A stretch of DNA of 64,000 nt from Streptomyces avidinii (lineage in GTDB: Bacteria > Actinomycetota > Actinomycetes > Streptomycetales > Streptomycetaceae), in assembly GCF_014650695.1 (NCBI RefSeq), contig NZ_BMVL01000017.1, forward strand, positions 62,001 to 126,000. Reading direction: 5' to 3'. This document shows, in pieces, positions 50,379 through 58,944 of the stretch (its first letter is position 1; each line of letters starts with the position of its first letter). The position numbers and the translations under genes were made by a program. Below the pieces are notes generated by a model. That model was not told the origin of the DNA and ran no database searches. It saw nothing but the letters and a program-made list of their open reading frames with translations.

Positions 50379-50699
50379 ATGGCATGGGTTCTTCTTCTCG
50401 TCGCCGGTCTGATCGAGGTCGCCTGGTCGATCGGCATGAAGTTCACCGAAGGTTTCACCCGGCTGTGGCCCAGTGTGTTCACGGGTGCCGGGATCGTCGC
50501 GAGCATGGTGCTGCTGTCCTACGCCGCGAAGACCCTGCCCATCGGCACGGCGTACGGGGTGTGGGTGGGCATCGGTGCCGCCGGTGCGGCGGTGCTCGGT
50601 ATGGCGGTGCTGGGGGAGCCCGTCACCGCCGCCCGGATCTTCTTCATCTGTCTGCTGCTGGTCGCCGTCGTGGGGCTGAAGGTGACCTCCGGTCACTGA
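50379..50699 (+). CDS. gdx: Guanidinium exporter of the SMR family (Gdx/SugE)
   Basis: A 106-residue, four-helix transporter that exports guanidinium in exchange for protons. Glu13 in LVAGLIEVAWSIGMKFTEGF is the essential acidic residue of the SMR family. The motif WPSVFTG and the Gdx-like GTAYGVWVGIGAAGAAV are present. The start is ATG 50379. The riboswitch upstream supports the guanidinium rather than drug-export annotation. A convergent class A PBP gene follows. Confidence 0.93.
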   Translation: MAWVLLLVAGLIEVAWSIGMKFTEGFTRLWPSVFTGAGIVASMVLLSYAAKTLPIGTAYGVWVGIGAAGAAVLGMAVLGEPVTAARIFFICLLLVAVVGLKVTSGH

Positions 50700-50714
50700 C
50701 CTGCGCCGGCCGGT

Positions 50715-53156
50715 TCATTCGAGGAACGCCGACGGCGGTCGCAGGCCATCTGCCGGGTCGCTGTCGGCTCCTTGTGTGCTGCCCTGGGCGCTGCCCTGCG
50801 TGCCCTGGGTGGTGCCGGCCTGGTCGCCGCCCTGGGTGGTGCCGCCGCCGTCCTGGCCGCCGTTGCCCTGACCGCCGTTGTCCTGGCCCCCGTTGGTCCG
50901 GCCGCCGTTGTCCTGGCCGCCCTGGTTCTGGCCGCCGTTGTTCTGTCCGCCCTGGTTGCGGCCGCCGGTCCCGTTCGAGGGGGTGGGCCGGGTCGGGCGT
51001 TCCGGGGTGCTGGACGTGGGTTCGCCGGGGGTTTCCCGGGGCGGCTCGGATTCCGGGCTGGGCGGTGGCGGGGGTTGCGCGGCGCCGGGTTGGAGTTCCA
51101 GGTCGAAGTCGACGGGGTCGGTGCCCTCCAGGGCGGTCTTCGTGTACGCGGCCCAGATCCGGGCCGGGTATCCGCCGCCGCCGATGCGGGGCTCGCCGAG
51201 GGCGCCGTAGAGGGATTGCAGGGTTCCGGTGTCCGGGTCCTGGCCCATCATCGCGATGACGGTGACCAGGTCGGGGGTGTAGGCCGCGAACCAGGCGGAG
51301 CGGTCCAGTTCGCCGGTGCCGGTCTTGCCGGCGGCCGGGTGGCCGGCGGCGAGGGCGGCCGTACCGGTGCCGTTGTCCACGACGCTGGCCAGCATGGCCG
51401 TGGTGGTGTCGGCGGCCTCGCGGCTGATGGCCTGGGTGGGGGTGCGCGGGGGGAGGCTGATGGTGTCGCCGCCCTTGGTGATCTTCTCGACGAAGGTGTA
51501 GGGGGTGCGTCGGCCGTGGTCGGCGAGGGTGGCGTAGGCCTGGGCCATGTCCACGACGCCGGCCTGGAGGGTGCCGAGTGCCATGGCCGGGCCGGTGACG
51601 AAGTTCGGGGTGTTCTCGGGGATGCCGAGGTCGATGGCGGTCTGTTTGACCCGGCCGGTGCCGACGTCGACCGCCATCTGCGCGTACACGGCGTTGACGG
51701 AGAGGTCGGTGGCGGTGTTGACGGTGATGTTGCCGTAGGAGACCTGGCCCTCGTTCTCGGGGGCGAAGCGGATCCGGCCGCCGACGACGGGGCGTTTGTT
51801 GTCGCCGTTGTAGATCGTGTTCGGGGTGATCCGGCGGCCGTCCTGGGTGCGGGAGCCGTTCTCGGCCGCGGCGGCGAAGACGAACGGCTTGAAGGTGGAG
51901 GCGACCTGGTAGTCGTGCCGGGTCGCGTTGTTGACGTACTGCTTGGTGTAGTCGATGCCGCCGTACATGGCGACGACCTTGCCGGTGGCCGGGTCGATGG
52001 AGACCCCGCCGGCCCGGACCAGGCGGTCGGCCTTGCGCGTGTCGGGTTCGAGCTTGCTGACCAGCTCTTGGTCGACGGCGTCGACGAGGGCGGTCTGGCG
52101 GCGCTTGTCGACGGTGGAGGAGATGTGGTAGCCGCCCTCGGCGAGGGTCTTGTCGCCGAGGATCTTGTTGTCGACGATGTAGTCCTTGATGGCTTCGACG
52201 AGGTAGCCGCGCTGGCCGGACAGTCCGGCGGCCGCGCGGACCTTGCCCGGTTCCGGGAACGCGGTTGCCGCGCGGTCGGCGGCGTGCAGCCACCGCTTCT
52301 TGACCATGCCGTCGAGCACGTAGTTCCAGCGGGCGAGGGCGCGCGGGCGGCTCTGGGGGTGGGAGACGACGTCGAAGGCGCTGGGGGAGTTGAGGAGGGT
52401 GGCGAGGTAGGCGCCCTCGGCGGTGGTGAGTTTGTTGACGTCCTTGCCGTAGTAGGCCTGGGCGGCGGCCTGGAGGCCGTAGGCGTTGCGGCCGAAGTAA
52501 CTGGTGTTCAGGTAGCCCTCGAGGATGTAGTCCTTCGACTTCTCGCGACCGAGTTTGATCGCGATGAAGAACTCCTTGACCTTGCGTTTGATCGTCTGTT
52601 CCTGGCCCAAGTAGTAGTTCTTGACGTACTGCTGGGTGATCGTCGAGCCGGACTGGGTGCCCTTGCCGGTCGCGGTGTTCCAGGCGGCGCGGACCATGGC
52701 CTTGGGGTCGACCGCCCGTTCGGAGTAGAAGTCCCGGTCCTCGGCGGCCAGTACGGCCTCCTGCACGGTCCGGGGGACCTGCGAGAGGGGTACGTTGACG
52801 CGGTTGACCTCGCCGTCGCGCGCGATCAGGGAGCCGTCGGAGTAGAGGTAGACGTTGGACTGCGCGGTGGCGGCGGCGTTGGCCGGCGGGATGTCGACCA
52901 GCAGGTAGCCGGCCACGAGGGCGCCGCCGATCAGCAGGGCGAGGAGCAGGAGGCCGCCCAGGACCATGCGCCAGGTGGGGACGGCGCGGCGCCAGCCGGT
53001 CCTCGGGCGCCGGGGCTTCCTGCCCCGGCCGGGCGGGTGCGGCGGCCGCCGCCGGTCCGGGTCGTGCGCCCGAGGCGGCGGGACGTCGTGGGGTGCGCCG
53101 GGCGGGGTGTCGGGGTCGCGAGGGGTCCAGCCCGGGGGTGGTGACTGGTCGCTCAT
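50715..53156 (-). CDS. Class A penicillin-binding protein (bifunctional transglycosylase/transpeptidase)
   Basis: An 813-residue peptidoglycan synthase. The N-terminal cytoplasmic tail is Pro/Arg-rich, followed by a TM helix (MVLGGLLLLALLIGGALVAGYLL, about residue 64-86). The GT51 domain has Glu139 (AAEDRDFYSE) and GSTITQQYVKNYYL. The transpeptidase domain has Ser420 in ASTFKPF, SVN and KTGTG. The last 130 residues form a Pro-rich then Gly/Gln/Asn-rich tail of GGQDNGGQ-type repeats, likely outside the membrane in the cell wall. Start ATG 53156. Confidence 0.95.
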   Translation of the reverse strand: MSDQSPPPGWTPRDPDTPPGAPHDVPPPRAHDPDRRRPPHPPGRGRKPRRPRTGWRRAVPTWRMVLGGLLLLALLIGGALVAGYLLVDIPPANAAATAQSNVYLYSDGSLIARDGEVNRVNVPLSQVPRTVQEAVLAAEDRDFYSERAVDPKAMVRAAWNTATGKGTQSGSTITQQYVKNYYLGQEQTIKRKVKEFFIAIKLGREKSKDYILEGYLNTSYFGRNAYGLQAAAQAYYGKDVNKLTTAEGAYLATLLNSPSAFDVVSHPQSRPRALARWNYVLDGMVKKRWLHAADRAATAFPEPGKVRAAAGLSGQRGYLVEAIKDYIVDNKILGDKTLAEGGYHISSTVDKRRQTALVDAVDQELVSKLEPDTRKADRLVRAGGVSIDPATGKVVAMYGGIDYTKQYVNNATRHDYQVASTFKPFVFAAAAENGSRTQDGRRITPNTIYNGDNKRPVVGGRIRFAPENEGQVSYGNITVNTATDLSVNAVYAQMAVDVGTGRVKQTAIDLGIPENTPNFVTGPAMALGTLQAGVVDMAQAYATLADHGRRTPYTFVEKITKGGDTISLPPRTPTQAISREAADTTTAMLASVVDNGTGTAALAAGHPAAGKTGTGELDRSAWFAAYTPDLVTVIAMMGQDPDTGTLQSLYGALGEPRIGGGGYPARIWAAYTKTALEGTDPVDFDLELQPGAAQPPPPPSPESEPPRETPGEPTSSTPERPTRPTPSNGTGGRNQGGQNNGGQNQGGQDNGGRTNGGQDNGGQGNGGQDGGGTTQGGDQAGTTQGTQGSAQGSTQGADSDPADGLRPPSAFLE
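50780..50970 (-). repeat. Degenerate short tandem repeats encoding the Gly-Gln-Asn tail
   Basis: On the plus strand the units are variants of CCGCCGTTGTCCTGGCC and CCGCCCTGGTTCTGGCC, roughly 15-18 bp. They encode GGQDNGG / GGQNQGG in the C-terminal part of the PBP. Such arrays vary in copy number between strains. Confidence 0.75.
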
Positions 53157-53330
53157 CTCCAGGACTCCTCGACGCCGTTCGAAATATCCACTTCTGTACC
53201 TCATGGTGTCTACCCGATGGCCGCTGATTCCGCTCCGGACGGGCATAAATCGGTCGCGTGGCTCGCCCCTCCGCACTAAGCTCGCGCGCTTTGGCCGACG
53301 TAGGAACGACGTGGGAAACGGAGGGATACG

Positions 53331-54146
53331 GTGCGCCGGAGAGTGCGTCTCTACCTGGCGGTCGCGGCAGGCGGATTCAGGCGGTACGCCACCTACGGGA
53401 CGGCGACAGCGGCCGGGGTGTTCACCAACACCGTGTTCGGGTTCATCGTCGCGTACACGTACATCGCGCTGTGGGACGAGCGTCCCGGACTCGGCGGCTA
53501 CGACCAGGCGCAGGCGCTGACCTTCGTCTGGGTGAGCCAATCGCTGCTGGCCGCCGGTGCGCTGATCGGCGGCGGGTTCCAGGAGGAGCTCCAGGAGCGG
53601 ATCCGGACGGGCGACATCGCGGTCGACCTGTACCGGCCCGCGGACCTCCAGATGTGGTGGCTCGCGGCCGATCTGGGCCGGGCGGGCTTCCAGTTGCTGG
53701 GCCGCGGGGTGGTGCCGCTCGTGGCGGGGGCGCTCGCGTTCCCGCTGGCGCTGCCCGTCGACCCGCTGCGCTGGCTGCTGTTCCTGGTGTCCGTCCTGCT
53801 CGCCCTGGTGGTGAGCTTCGCGCTGCGCTACATGGTGGGGCTGGTGGCCTTCTGGCTGATGGACGGCGCGGGGGTCAACATCATGGCCACCGTCACCTCG
53901 ATCTTCTTCTCCGGGATGCTGCTGCCGCTGACCGTCTTCCCGGGCGGCTTCGGCGAGTTCGTCCGGGCCCTGCCGTGGTCGGCGATGCTCCAGGTTCCGC
54001 TGGACGTCCTGCTGGGCCGGCACGCGGGGGCCGGGGGAGCGGCGGAGGCGCTCGGTTTCCAGGCCGGATGGGCGCTCGTACTGCTGGGAGCGGGGCGGCT
54101 GTTGCAGTCGGCCGCGACGCGGAAGGTGGTGGTCCAGGGTGGCTGA
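53331..54146 (+). CDS. ABC-2 type transporter permease (first)
   Basis: A 271-residue integral membrane protein with six predicted helices, from AATYGTATAAGVFTNTVFGF to VLLGAGRLL. It has the loop RIRTGDIAVDLYRPADLQM, typical of the DUF990/daunorubicin-like ABC-2 permeases. The start GTG 53331 has GGAGGG. Its end overlaps the next gene by 8 bp. Divergent from the PBP gene with 174 bp between. Confidence 0.87.
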   Translation: MRRRVRLYLAVAAGGFRRYATYGTATAAGVFTNTVFGFIVAYTYIALWDERPGLGGYDQAQALTFVWVSQSLLAAGALIGGGFQEELQERIRTGDIAVDLYRPADLQMWWLAADLGRAGFQLLGRGVVPLVAGALAFPLALPVDPLRWLLFLVSVLLALVVSFALRYMVGLVAFWLMDGAGVNIMATVTSIFFSGMLLPLTVFPGGFGEFVRALPWSAMLQVPLDVLLGRHAGAGGAAEALGFQAGWALVLLGAGRLLQSAATRKVVVQGG

Positions 54147-55050
54147 GGCGGAGGTGGAGATGGAGGCGGTACCGGCGAGACCGCGGGGGCTCGCCGTGGA
54201 CGTCGGCCGTGCGCCGGCGGAGGGGCGGATTCGGCGCGGCGGCCCGGTCCGGGAAGGGCTGCGCGGCTACCGGCTGATCGTGGGCATGTGGATCCGCTCC
54301 ACGATGACGTACCGGACGTCCTTCGTCCTGACGACCGTCGGGCACGCGGCGATCACCCTGCTGGACTTCGTCGCGATCTACATCATGTTCTCCCACGTGG
54401 ACGCCCTCGGCGGTTTCACGCTGCCCGAGATCGCCCTGCTGTACGGCTCCTGCTCGGCCTCCCTGGGGCTGGCGGACATGCTGCTCGGGAACACCGACCG
54501 GATCGGCGCCCGGATCAGGGACGGCTCGCTCGACACGATGCTGGTGCGTCCCGTCCCGGTCCTCGCGCAGGTCGCGGCGGACCGGTTCGCGCTGCGCCGG
54601 CTGGGCCGCATCGGGCAGGGGCTCGGCGTGATGGGCTGGGCGCTCTGGACCCTGGACGTGGACTGGACGGCCGGGAAGGTGCTGCTGGTGCCCGGGATGG
54701 TGCTGGCCGGTGCGGCGATCTTCGCGGCGGTGATGGTCACGGGTGCGGCCTTCCAGTTCGTGACCGGCGACGCGGCGGAGGTGCAGAACTCCTTCACCTA
54801 CGGCGGCTGCACGATGCTCCAGTACCCGCCGACGGTCTTCGCGAAGGACCTGCTGCGCGGGGTGACCTTCGTCGTCCCGCTGGCCTTCGTCAACTGGCTG
54901 CCCGCACTGCACGTGTTGGGACGGCCCGATCCGCTGGGGCTGCCCGGGTGGGTCGCGTACCTGAGCCCACTGGTGGCCTTCGTGGTGTTCCTGCCCGCGT
55001 CGCTGGCGTGGCGCGCGGGAGTCCGTTCGTACCGAAGCACGGGGAGCTAG
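54139..55050 (+). CDS. ABC-2 type transporter permease (second)
   Basis: A 303-residue paralogue of the preceding permease type. A short cytoplasmic N-tail (1-45) precedes six helices; the loop RIRDGSLDTMLVRPVPVLAQ aligns with RIRTGDIAVDLYRPADLQM of its partner. The two form the heterodimeric channel. Start GTG 54139. Confidence 0.88.
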   Translation: MAEAEVEMEAVPARPRGLAVDVGRAPAEGRIRRGGPVREGLRGYRLIVGMWIRSTMTYRTSFVLTTVGHAAITLLDFVAIYIMFSHVDALGGFTLPEIALLYGSCSASLGLADMLLGNTDRIGARIRDGSLDTMLVRPVPVLAQVAADRFALRRLGRIGQGLGVMGWALWTLDVDWTAGKVLLVPGMVLAGAAIFAAVMVTGAAFQFVTGDAAEVQNSFTYGGCTMLQYPPTVFAKDLLRGVTFVVPLAFVNWLPALHVLGRPDPLGLPGWVAYLSPLVAFVVFLPASLAWRAGVRSYRSTGS

Positions 55051-55054
55051 AGCT

Positions 55055-56023
55055 GTGGCGGATGCGCTGATCTCGTTGGACGGGGTCGAGAAGGTCTTTG
55101 ACGTACGGCGCCGGGTGAGCCTGATGCGCCGGGAGAAGCACCGGGTCAGGGCGGTGGACGGGATCAGCTTCGAGGTCGCCCGCGGTGAGATGGTCGGCTA
55201 CATCGGGCCGAACGGCGCCGGCAAGTCGACCACGATCAAGATGCTGACCGGCATCCTGACGCCGAGCGGCGGCCGGCTGCGGGTCGCGGGCATCGACCCG
55301 GCGCGGGAGCGGATGCGGCTCGCGCACCGGATCGGGGTGGTGTTCGGGCAGCGCACCACGCTGTGGTGGGACCTGCCGCTGAAGGACTCGTACGGGCTGA
55401 TGCGCCGGCTGTACCGGGTGCCGCGGGCCCGGTTCGAGGAGAACCTGGAGCGCTGCGTCGACCGTCTGGACCTGGCCGAGCTGCTGGACGTACCGGTACG
55501 GCAGTTGTCGCTCGGGCAGCGGATGCGCGGGGACATCGCGGCCGCGCTGCTGCACGATCCGGAGGTGCTGTACCTGGACGAGCCGACGATCGGGCTGGAC
55601 GTGGTGAGCAAGGCGAAGGTACGGGGCTTCCTGCGGCAGCTGAACGAGGAACTCGGCACGACGGTGCTGCTCACGACGCACGACCTCCAGGACATCGAGC
55701 AGTTGTGCGAGCGGGTGATGGTGATCGACCACGGGCGGCTGATGTACGACGGGCCGCTGGGCGGGCTGCACACGGCGGGGGCGGTGGGGGAGAGCGAGCG
55801 CACCCTGGTGGTCGACCTGGAACGGGAGCTCGCGCCGATCAGCGTGGCGGGTGCGCGGGTGGTGAAGGTGGAGGGGCCGCGGCAGTGGCTGGCGTTCCCG
55901 GCGGGGGCGTCGGCGGCGCCGCTGGTGGCCGCGGTGGCGGCGGACTACCCGCTGGTGGACCTGTCGGTGCGGGAGCCGGACATCGAGGATGTGATCGCGC
56001 GGATGTACGCGGGCCGGGGGTGA
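55055..56023 (+). CDS. ABC transporter ATPase subunit
   Basis: A 322-residue ATPase. Walker A is GPNGAGKST, Q-loop VVFGQRTTL, signature LSLGQRMRGD, Walker B VLYLDEPTIGLD, H-loop LTTHD. A basic insert (VRRRVSLMRREKHRVR) lies between the first strands as in the DUF990-partner subfamily. The C-terminal 80 residues form an extra domain of DrrA type. It follows the two permease genes in one operon (4-bp gap). The substrate is unknown. Confidence 0.93.
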   Translation: MADALISLDGVEKVFDVRRRVSLMRREKHRVRAVDGISFEVARGEMVGYIGPNGAGKSTTIKMLTGILTPSGGRLRVAGIDPARERMRLAHRIGVVFGQRTTLWWDLPLKDSYGLMRRLYRVPRARFEENLERCVDRLDLAELLDVPVRQLSLGQRMRGDIAAALLHDPEVLYLDEPTIGLDVVSKAKVRGFLRQLNEELGTTVLLTTHDLQDIEQLCERVMVIDHGRLMYDGPLGGLHTAGAVGESERTLVVDLERELAPISVAGARVVKVEGPRQWLAFPAGASAAPLVAAVAADYPLVDLSVREPDIEDVIARMYAGRG

Positions 56024-56110
56024 TCTCGGGGAAAAGGTGGGGTCGATCTCGGGACGATCTCAGGGGATTGGTCATACAACTCCCCGACAACCGTGCATAG
56101 TCTGGTCCGC

Positions 56111-56770
56111 ATGAGTGACGAGCGGCCGGAGAAGCCGTTGCCGGAGCTGAGGGCGTCGGATGCCGACCGGGACCGGGTGGCGGAGCGTCTGCGGGACGCC
56201 GTCGCCGAGGGCCGGCTCGACATGGAGGAATTCGAGGAGCGGCTGGAGGCGGCGTACACGTCCCGGACGTACGCGGAGCTGGAGCCGCTGACGCGGGACC
56301 TGCCGGCCCCGGCGGGCGCTCCGGTGGACCACCCGAGCGCGGCGGTCGCGGAGCCCTGGAGGGGCCGGATCGGCGGGGCGGGCACCTCGGCGTCGTCGTC
56401 GGCCGTGGCGGTCATGTCGGGCTTCCAGCGCAAGGGCCGGTGGACGGTGCCGGCGCGGTTCGACGCGGTGGCGTTCTGGGGCGGCGGCCAGCTGGACCTG
56501 CGCGAGGCGGACTTCGCGCAGCGCGAGGTGGTGATCAACTGCGTCGCGATCATGGGCGGCATCGAGATCACGGTCCCGCCGGGGGTGGAGCTGGACGTCC
56601 GCGGCTTCGGCTTCATGGGCGCCTTCGACCAGCGCGACAACCCGGGCCCGTTCGAGCAGGGCGCTCCGCGGGTGGTCGTGACGGGTTTCGCCTTCTGGGG
56701 CGGCGTGGAGATCAAGGTCAAGCAACGCAAACGCCCCCCGGGCGGCCCCTCCCTCCGCAAGGAGCTGTAG
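56111..56770 (+). CDS. DUF1707 domain protein with C-terminal LiaF-like domain
   Basis: A 219-residue protein. The DUF1707 domain is PELRASDADRDRVAERLRDAVAEGRLDMEEFEERLEAAYTSRTY (SHOCT-like). The C-terminal half has repeated beta-strand units (VAFWGGGQLDLREADF, VNCVAIMGGIEITVPPGVELDVRG and FAFWGGVEIKV), as in the LiaF/DUF2154 family of envelope-stress sensors. No TM helix is apparent. It is possibly a cytoplasmic adapter. It lies 87 bp downstream of the ABC operon. Confidence 0.87.
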   Translation: MSDERPEKPLPELRASDADRDRVAERLRDAVAEGRLDMEEFEERLEAAYTSRTYAELEPLTRDLPAPAGAPVDHPSAAVAEPWRGRIGGAGTSASSSAVAVMSGFQRKGRWTVPARFDAVAFWGGGQLDLREADFAQREVVINCVAIMGGIEITVPPGVELDVRGFGFMGAFDQRDNPGPFEQGAPRVVVTGFAFWGGVEIKVKQRKRPPGGPSLRKEL

Positions 56771-56779
56771 CCCTGCGGT

Positions 56780-57060
56780 GCCCCTGCGGGGTTGCTCGGC
56801 GGTGTACGGGCCGGCGCGGGGTGCCCTGCGGGCGGCCCGGGGTGTGGGTCGGCGCCCCGCACGAGGGTCTCCTCGGCCCGTCCCCTGCGGGGTGCTTGGC
56901 CGTGCCCCTGCGGGGTGCTTGGCGGTGTCCTGGTGTGGGTCGGGGCCCCGCACGAGGGTCTCCTCGGCCCGTCCCCTGCGGGGTGCTCGGCGGTGTACGG
57001 GTGTGGGTCGGCGCCCCGCACGAGGGTCTCCTCGGCTCGGCGCGCGCGGGCACAGTCCAG
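56780..57060. repeat. Degenerate tandem repeats in a large non-coding block
   Basis: A unit of about 68-91 bp starts GGTGTGGGTCGG.GCCCCGCA, continues CGAGGGTCTCCTCGGCCCG and TCCCCTGCGGGGTGCTTGGC. Copies start at 56841, 56932 and 57000. Partial units with CCCCTGCGGGG are also found at 56780 and 56905. Each contains the small palindrome CCCCTGCGGGG. No gene is credible here, since frames are all open only because of high GC. Confidence 0.8.
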
Positions 57061-57259
57061 CCGTGCGGGGTGGTCGCGCCTCGTCCTGCGGGGACCCTCC
57101 TGCGTGTCCCCGCCCCACGGCAGGGCTGCGGCAGTACGCGGGACCCAGGGCGGACACCGCGGCGGAGGGGAGTGGGGACGTGCCGGGGTGTCCCCGCAGG
57201 ACGAGGCGCGACCACCCCGTCATGCCGGGACATGCCCGCGCGCGCCGAGCCGAGGAGAC
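57026..57259. repeat. Large imperfect inverted repeat with 70-nt arms
   Basis: Left arm 57026-57095 pairs with right arm 57190-57259. Two perfect blocks pair: 27 bp (57026-57052 with 57233-57259) and 30 bp (57066-57095 with 57190-57219), with a 13 x 13 nt internal mismatch. The centre is 94 nt. The left arm begins inside the third tandem unit (GTCTCCTCGGCTCGG). As RNA it would form a very stable rod; as DNA a potential cruciform. No transposase or target-site duplication was seen. Confidence 0.88.
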
Positions 57260-57600
57260 ACCCCGGCACGGCCCCACGCACCGACCCGAGCCGACCCCGC
57301 CGCACCACTCGTTCGGCGCCGCCGACGCTTGGGCGCGGGCCCGCACATCCAGCCTCGCCGGCGATTGAGGCGCGGGTCCGGGCAGAGCCCGGCACACCGG
57401 CGCGAGCCGCACCACCGAGCCGCCGAGCCGCCCGCAGGGCAACCCGCGCGGGTCCGGGCAGCGCCCGGCACACGGCCCGCAGGAGCGCCCGGGCTGCTTC
57501 CTCCGCGGGAGCGGACGGGCGTGGCGGGAACTCCTCGGGCCTCCCGGGAGTCGGATGCTATGCAGACAAAACCGGCGCCCCCGGGGGAAGGCAGGAGCAC
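57260..57600. other. Non-coding remainder upstream of the DUF445 gene, with one dispersed repeat
   Basis: It contains a copy of the CCTCGCCGGCGATTGAGG.CGCGGGTCCGGGC repeat at about 57352-57395, and a second TCCGGGCAGCGCCCGG hairpin near 57450-57470. The Shine-Dalgarno and promoter for DUF445 are at the right end. No gene is seen. Confidence 0.6.
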
Positions 57601-58944
57601 GTGGAGAACCGCATCACCACCGGAGGTACCGGTACCACCGGAACCGCCTCGCCGTCACCGCCGCCACCCACCCGCGGCGCGTTCGTCTTCAGCGCCGCCG
57701 ACGAAGAGCGCCGCCGTGGGGTCCGGCGGATGAAGGCCACCGCGACCGGTCTGCTGATCCTGGTCGCGCTGGTCTACGTACTGGCCAAGTACGCCCAGCA
57801 CGCCTGGGGCGCCGGGGGCTGGGCCGGGTACGTCGCCGCCGCGGCCGAGGCCGGTATGGTCGGCGCGCTCGCGGACTGGTTCGCCGTCACCGCCCTCTTC
57901 CGGCGCCCGCTCGGCCTGCCCATCCCGCACACCGCGATCATCCCGACCAAGAAGGACCAGCTCGGTGTGTCCCTGGGCGAGTTCGTCGGGGAGAACTTCC
58001 TCTCCTCCGACGTGGTCCGGGCCCGCCTCCACGCCCTCGGCATCGGCGGCCGCCTCGGCTCCTGGCTGGCCGAGCCCGAGCACGCCGACCGGGTCACCGC
58101 CGAGCTGGCCGCCGCGCTCCGCGGCGCCCTGACCGTGCTGCGCGACTCCGACGTGCAGGCCGTCGTCGGTGAGGCCATCACCCGGCGCGCCGAGACCGCC
58201 GAGATCGCGCCGGGCATCGGCAAGACGCTGGAGCGGATCGTCGAGGACGGCGGCCACCGCCGCGCCGTCGACCTCATCTGTGCCAAGGCCCACGACTGGC
58301 TGGTCACGCACGGGGCCTCGATCACGGACGCGGTTCAGGGCGGTGCTCCCGGCTGGACCCCGCGGTTCGTGGACCGCAAGGTGGGCGAGCGCGTCTACAA
58401 GGAGCTGCTCCGCTTCGTCACGGAGATGCGGGACATGCCGGAGCATCCGGCGCGCGGGGCGGTGGACCGGTTCCTGACGGACTTCGCGTCCGACCTCCAG
58501 TCGGACACGGAGACCCGCGCGAGGGTGGAGCGGCTCAAGTCCGAGATCCTGGCCCGCGACGAGGTCCAGGACGTCATCGCCTCCGCCTGGTCGGCGATCC
58601 GCTCAATGATCATCTCGGCGGCGGAGGACGAGCAGAGCGAGTTGCGCCTGCGGGTCCGCGCCTCGCTGATCTCCCTCGGTGCGCGACTGGCCACCGACGG
58701 CCGCCTGCAGGCGAAGGTGGAGGGCTGGATCGAGGGCGCGGTCGTCTACGTCGTCACCACCTACCGGACCGAGATCACCTCGCTGATCACGGACACGGTG
58801 GCGGGCTGGGACGCCGAGCACACCTCCCGCAAGATCGAGGCCCACATCGGCCGTGACCTGCAGTTCATCCGTATCAACGGCACGGTGGTCGGCGCCCTGG
58901 CCGGCCTGATGATCTATACGGTGTCCCGCGCCTTCGGGGCGTAG
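57601..58944 (+). CDS. DUF445 family membrane protein
   Basis: A 447-residue protein of the YjiN/DUF445 family. The N-terminal disordered tail is followed by two TM helices (ATGLLILVALVYVLAKY and YVAAAAEAGMVGALADWFAVTALF). Then comes the hallmark FRRPLGLPIPHTAIIPTKKDQLG, and a long helical region with a final hydrophobic helix (VVGALAGLMIYTVSRAF). The function is unknown. Start GTG 57601 with GGCAGGAG just upstream. Its end overlaps the convergent DUF559 gene by 31 bp. Confidence 0.9.
   Translation: MENRITTGGTGTTGTASPSPPPPTRGAFVFSAADEERRRGVRRMKATATGLLILVALVYVLAKYAQHAWGAGGWAGYVAAAAEAGMVGALADWFAVTALFRRPLGLPIPHTAIIPTKKDQLGVSLGEFVGENFLSSDVVRARLHALGIGGRLGSWLAEPEHADRVTAELAAALRGALTVLRDSDVQAVVGEAITRRAETAEIAPGIGKTLERIVEDGGHRRAVDLICAKAHDWLVTHGASITDAVQGGAPGWTPRFVDRKVGERVYKELLRFVTEMRDMPEHPARGAVDRFLTDFASDLQSDTETRARVERLKSEILARDEVQDVIASAWSAIRSMIISAAEDEQSELRLRVRASLISLGARLATDGRLQAKVEGWIEGAVVYVVTTYRTEITSLITDTVAGWDAEHTSRKIEAHIGRDLQFIRINGTVVGALAGLMIYTVSRAFGA

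Noticed and set aside
56792..57600. Several long frames in the repeat block before the DUF445 gene
   Set aside because: They arise from GC-rich repeats in all frames and have no ribosome binding site, conserved motif or consistent codon bias.
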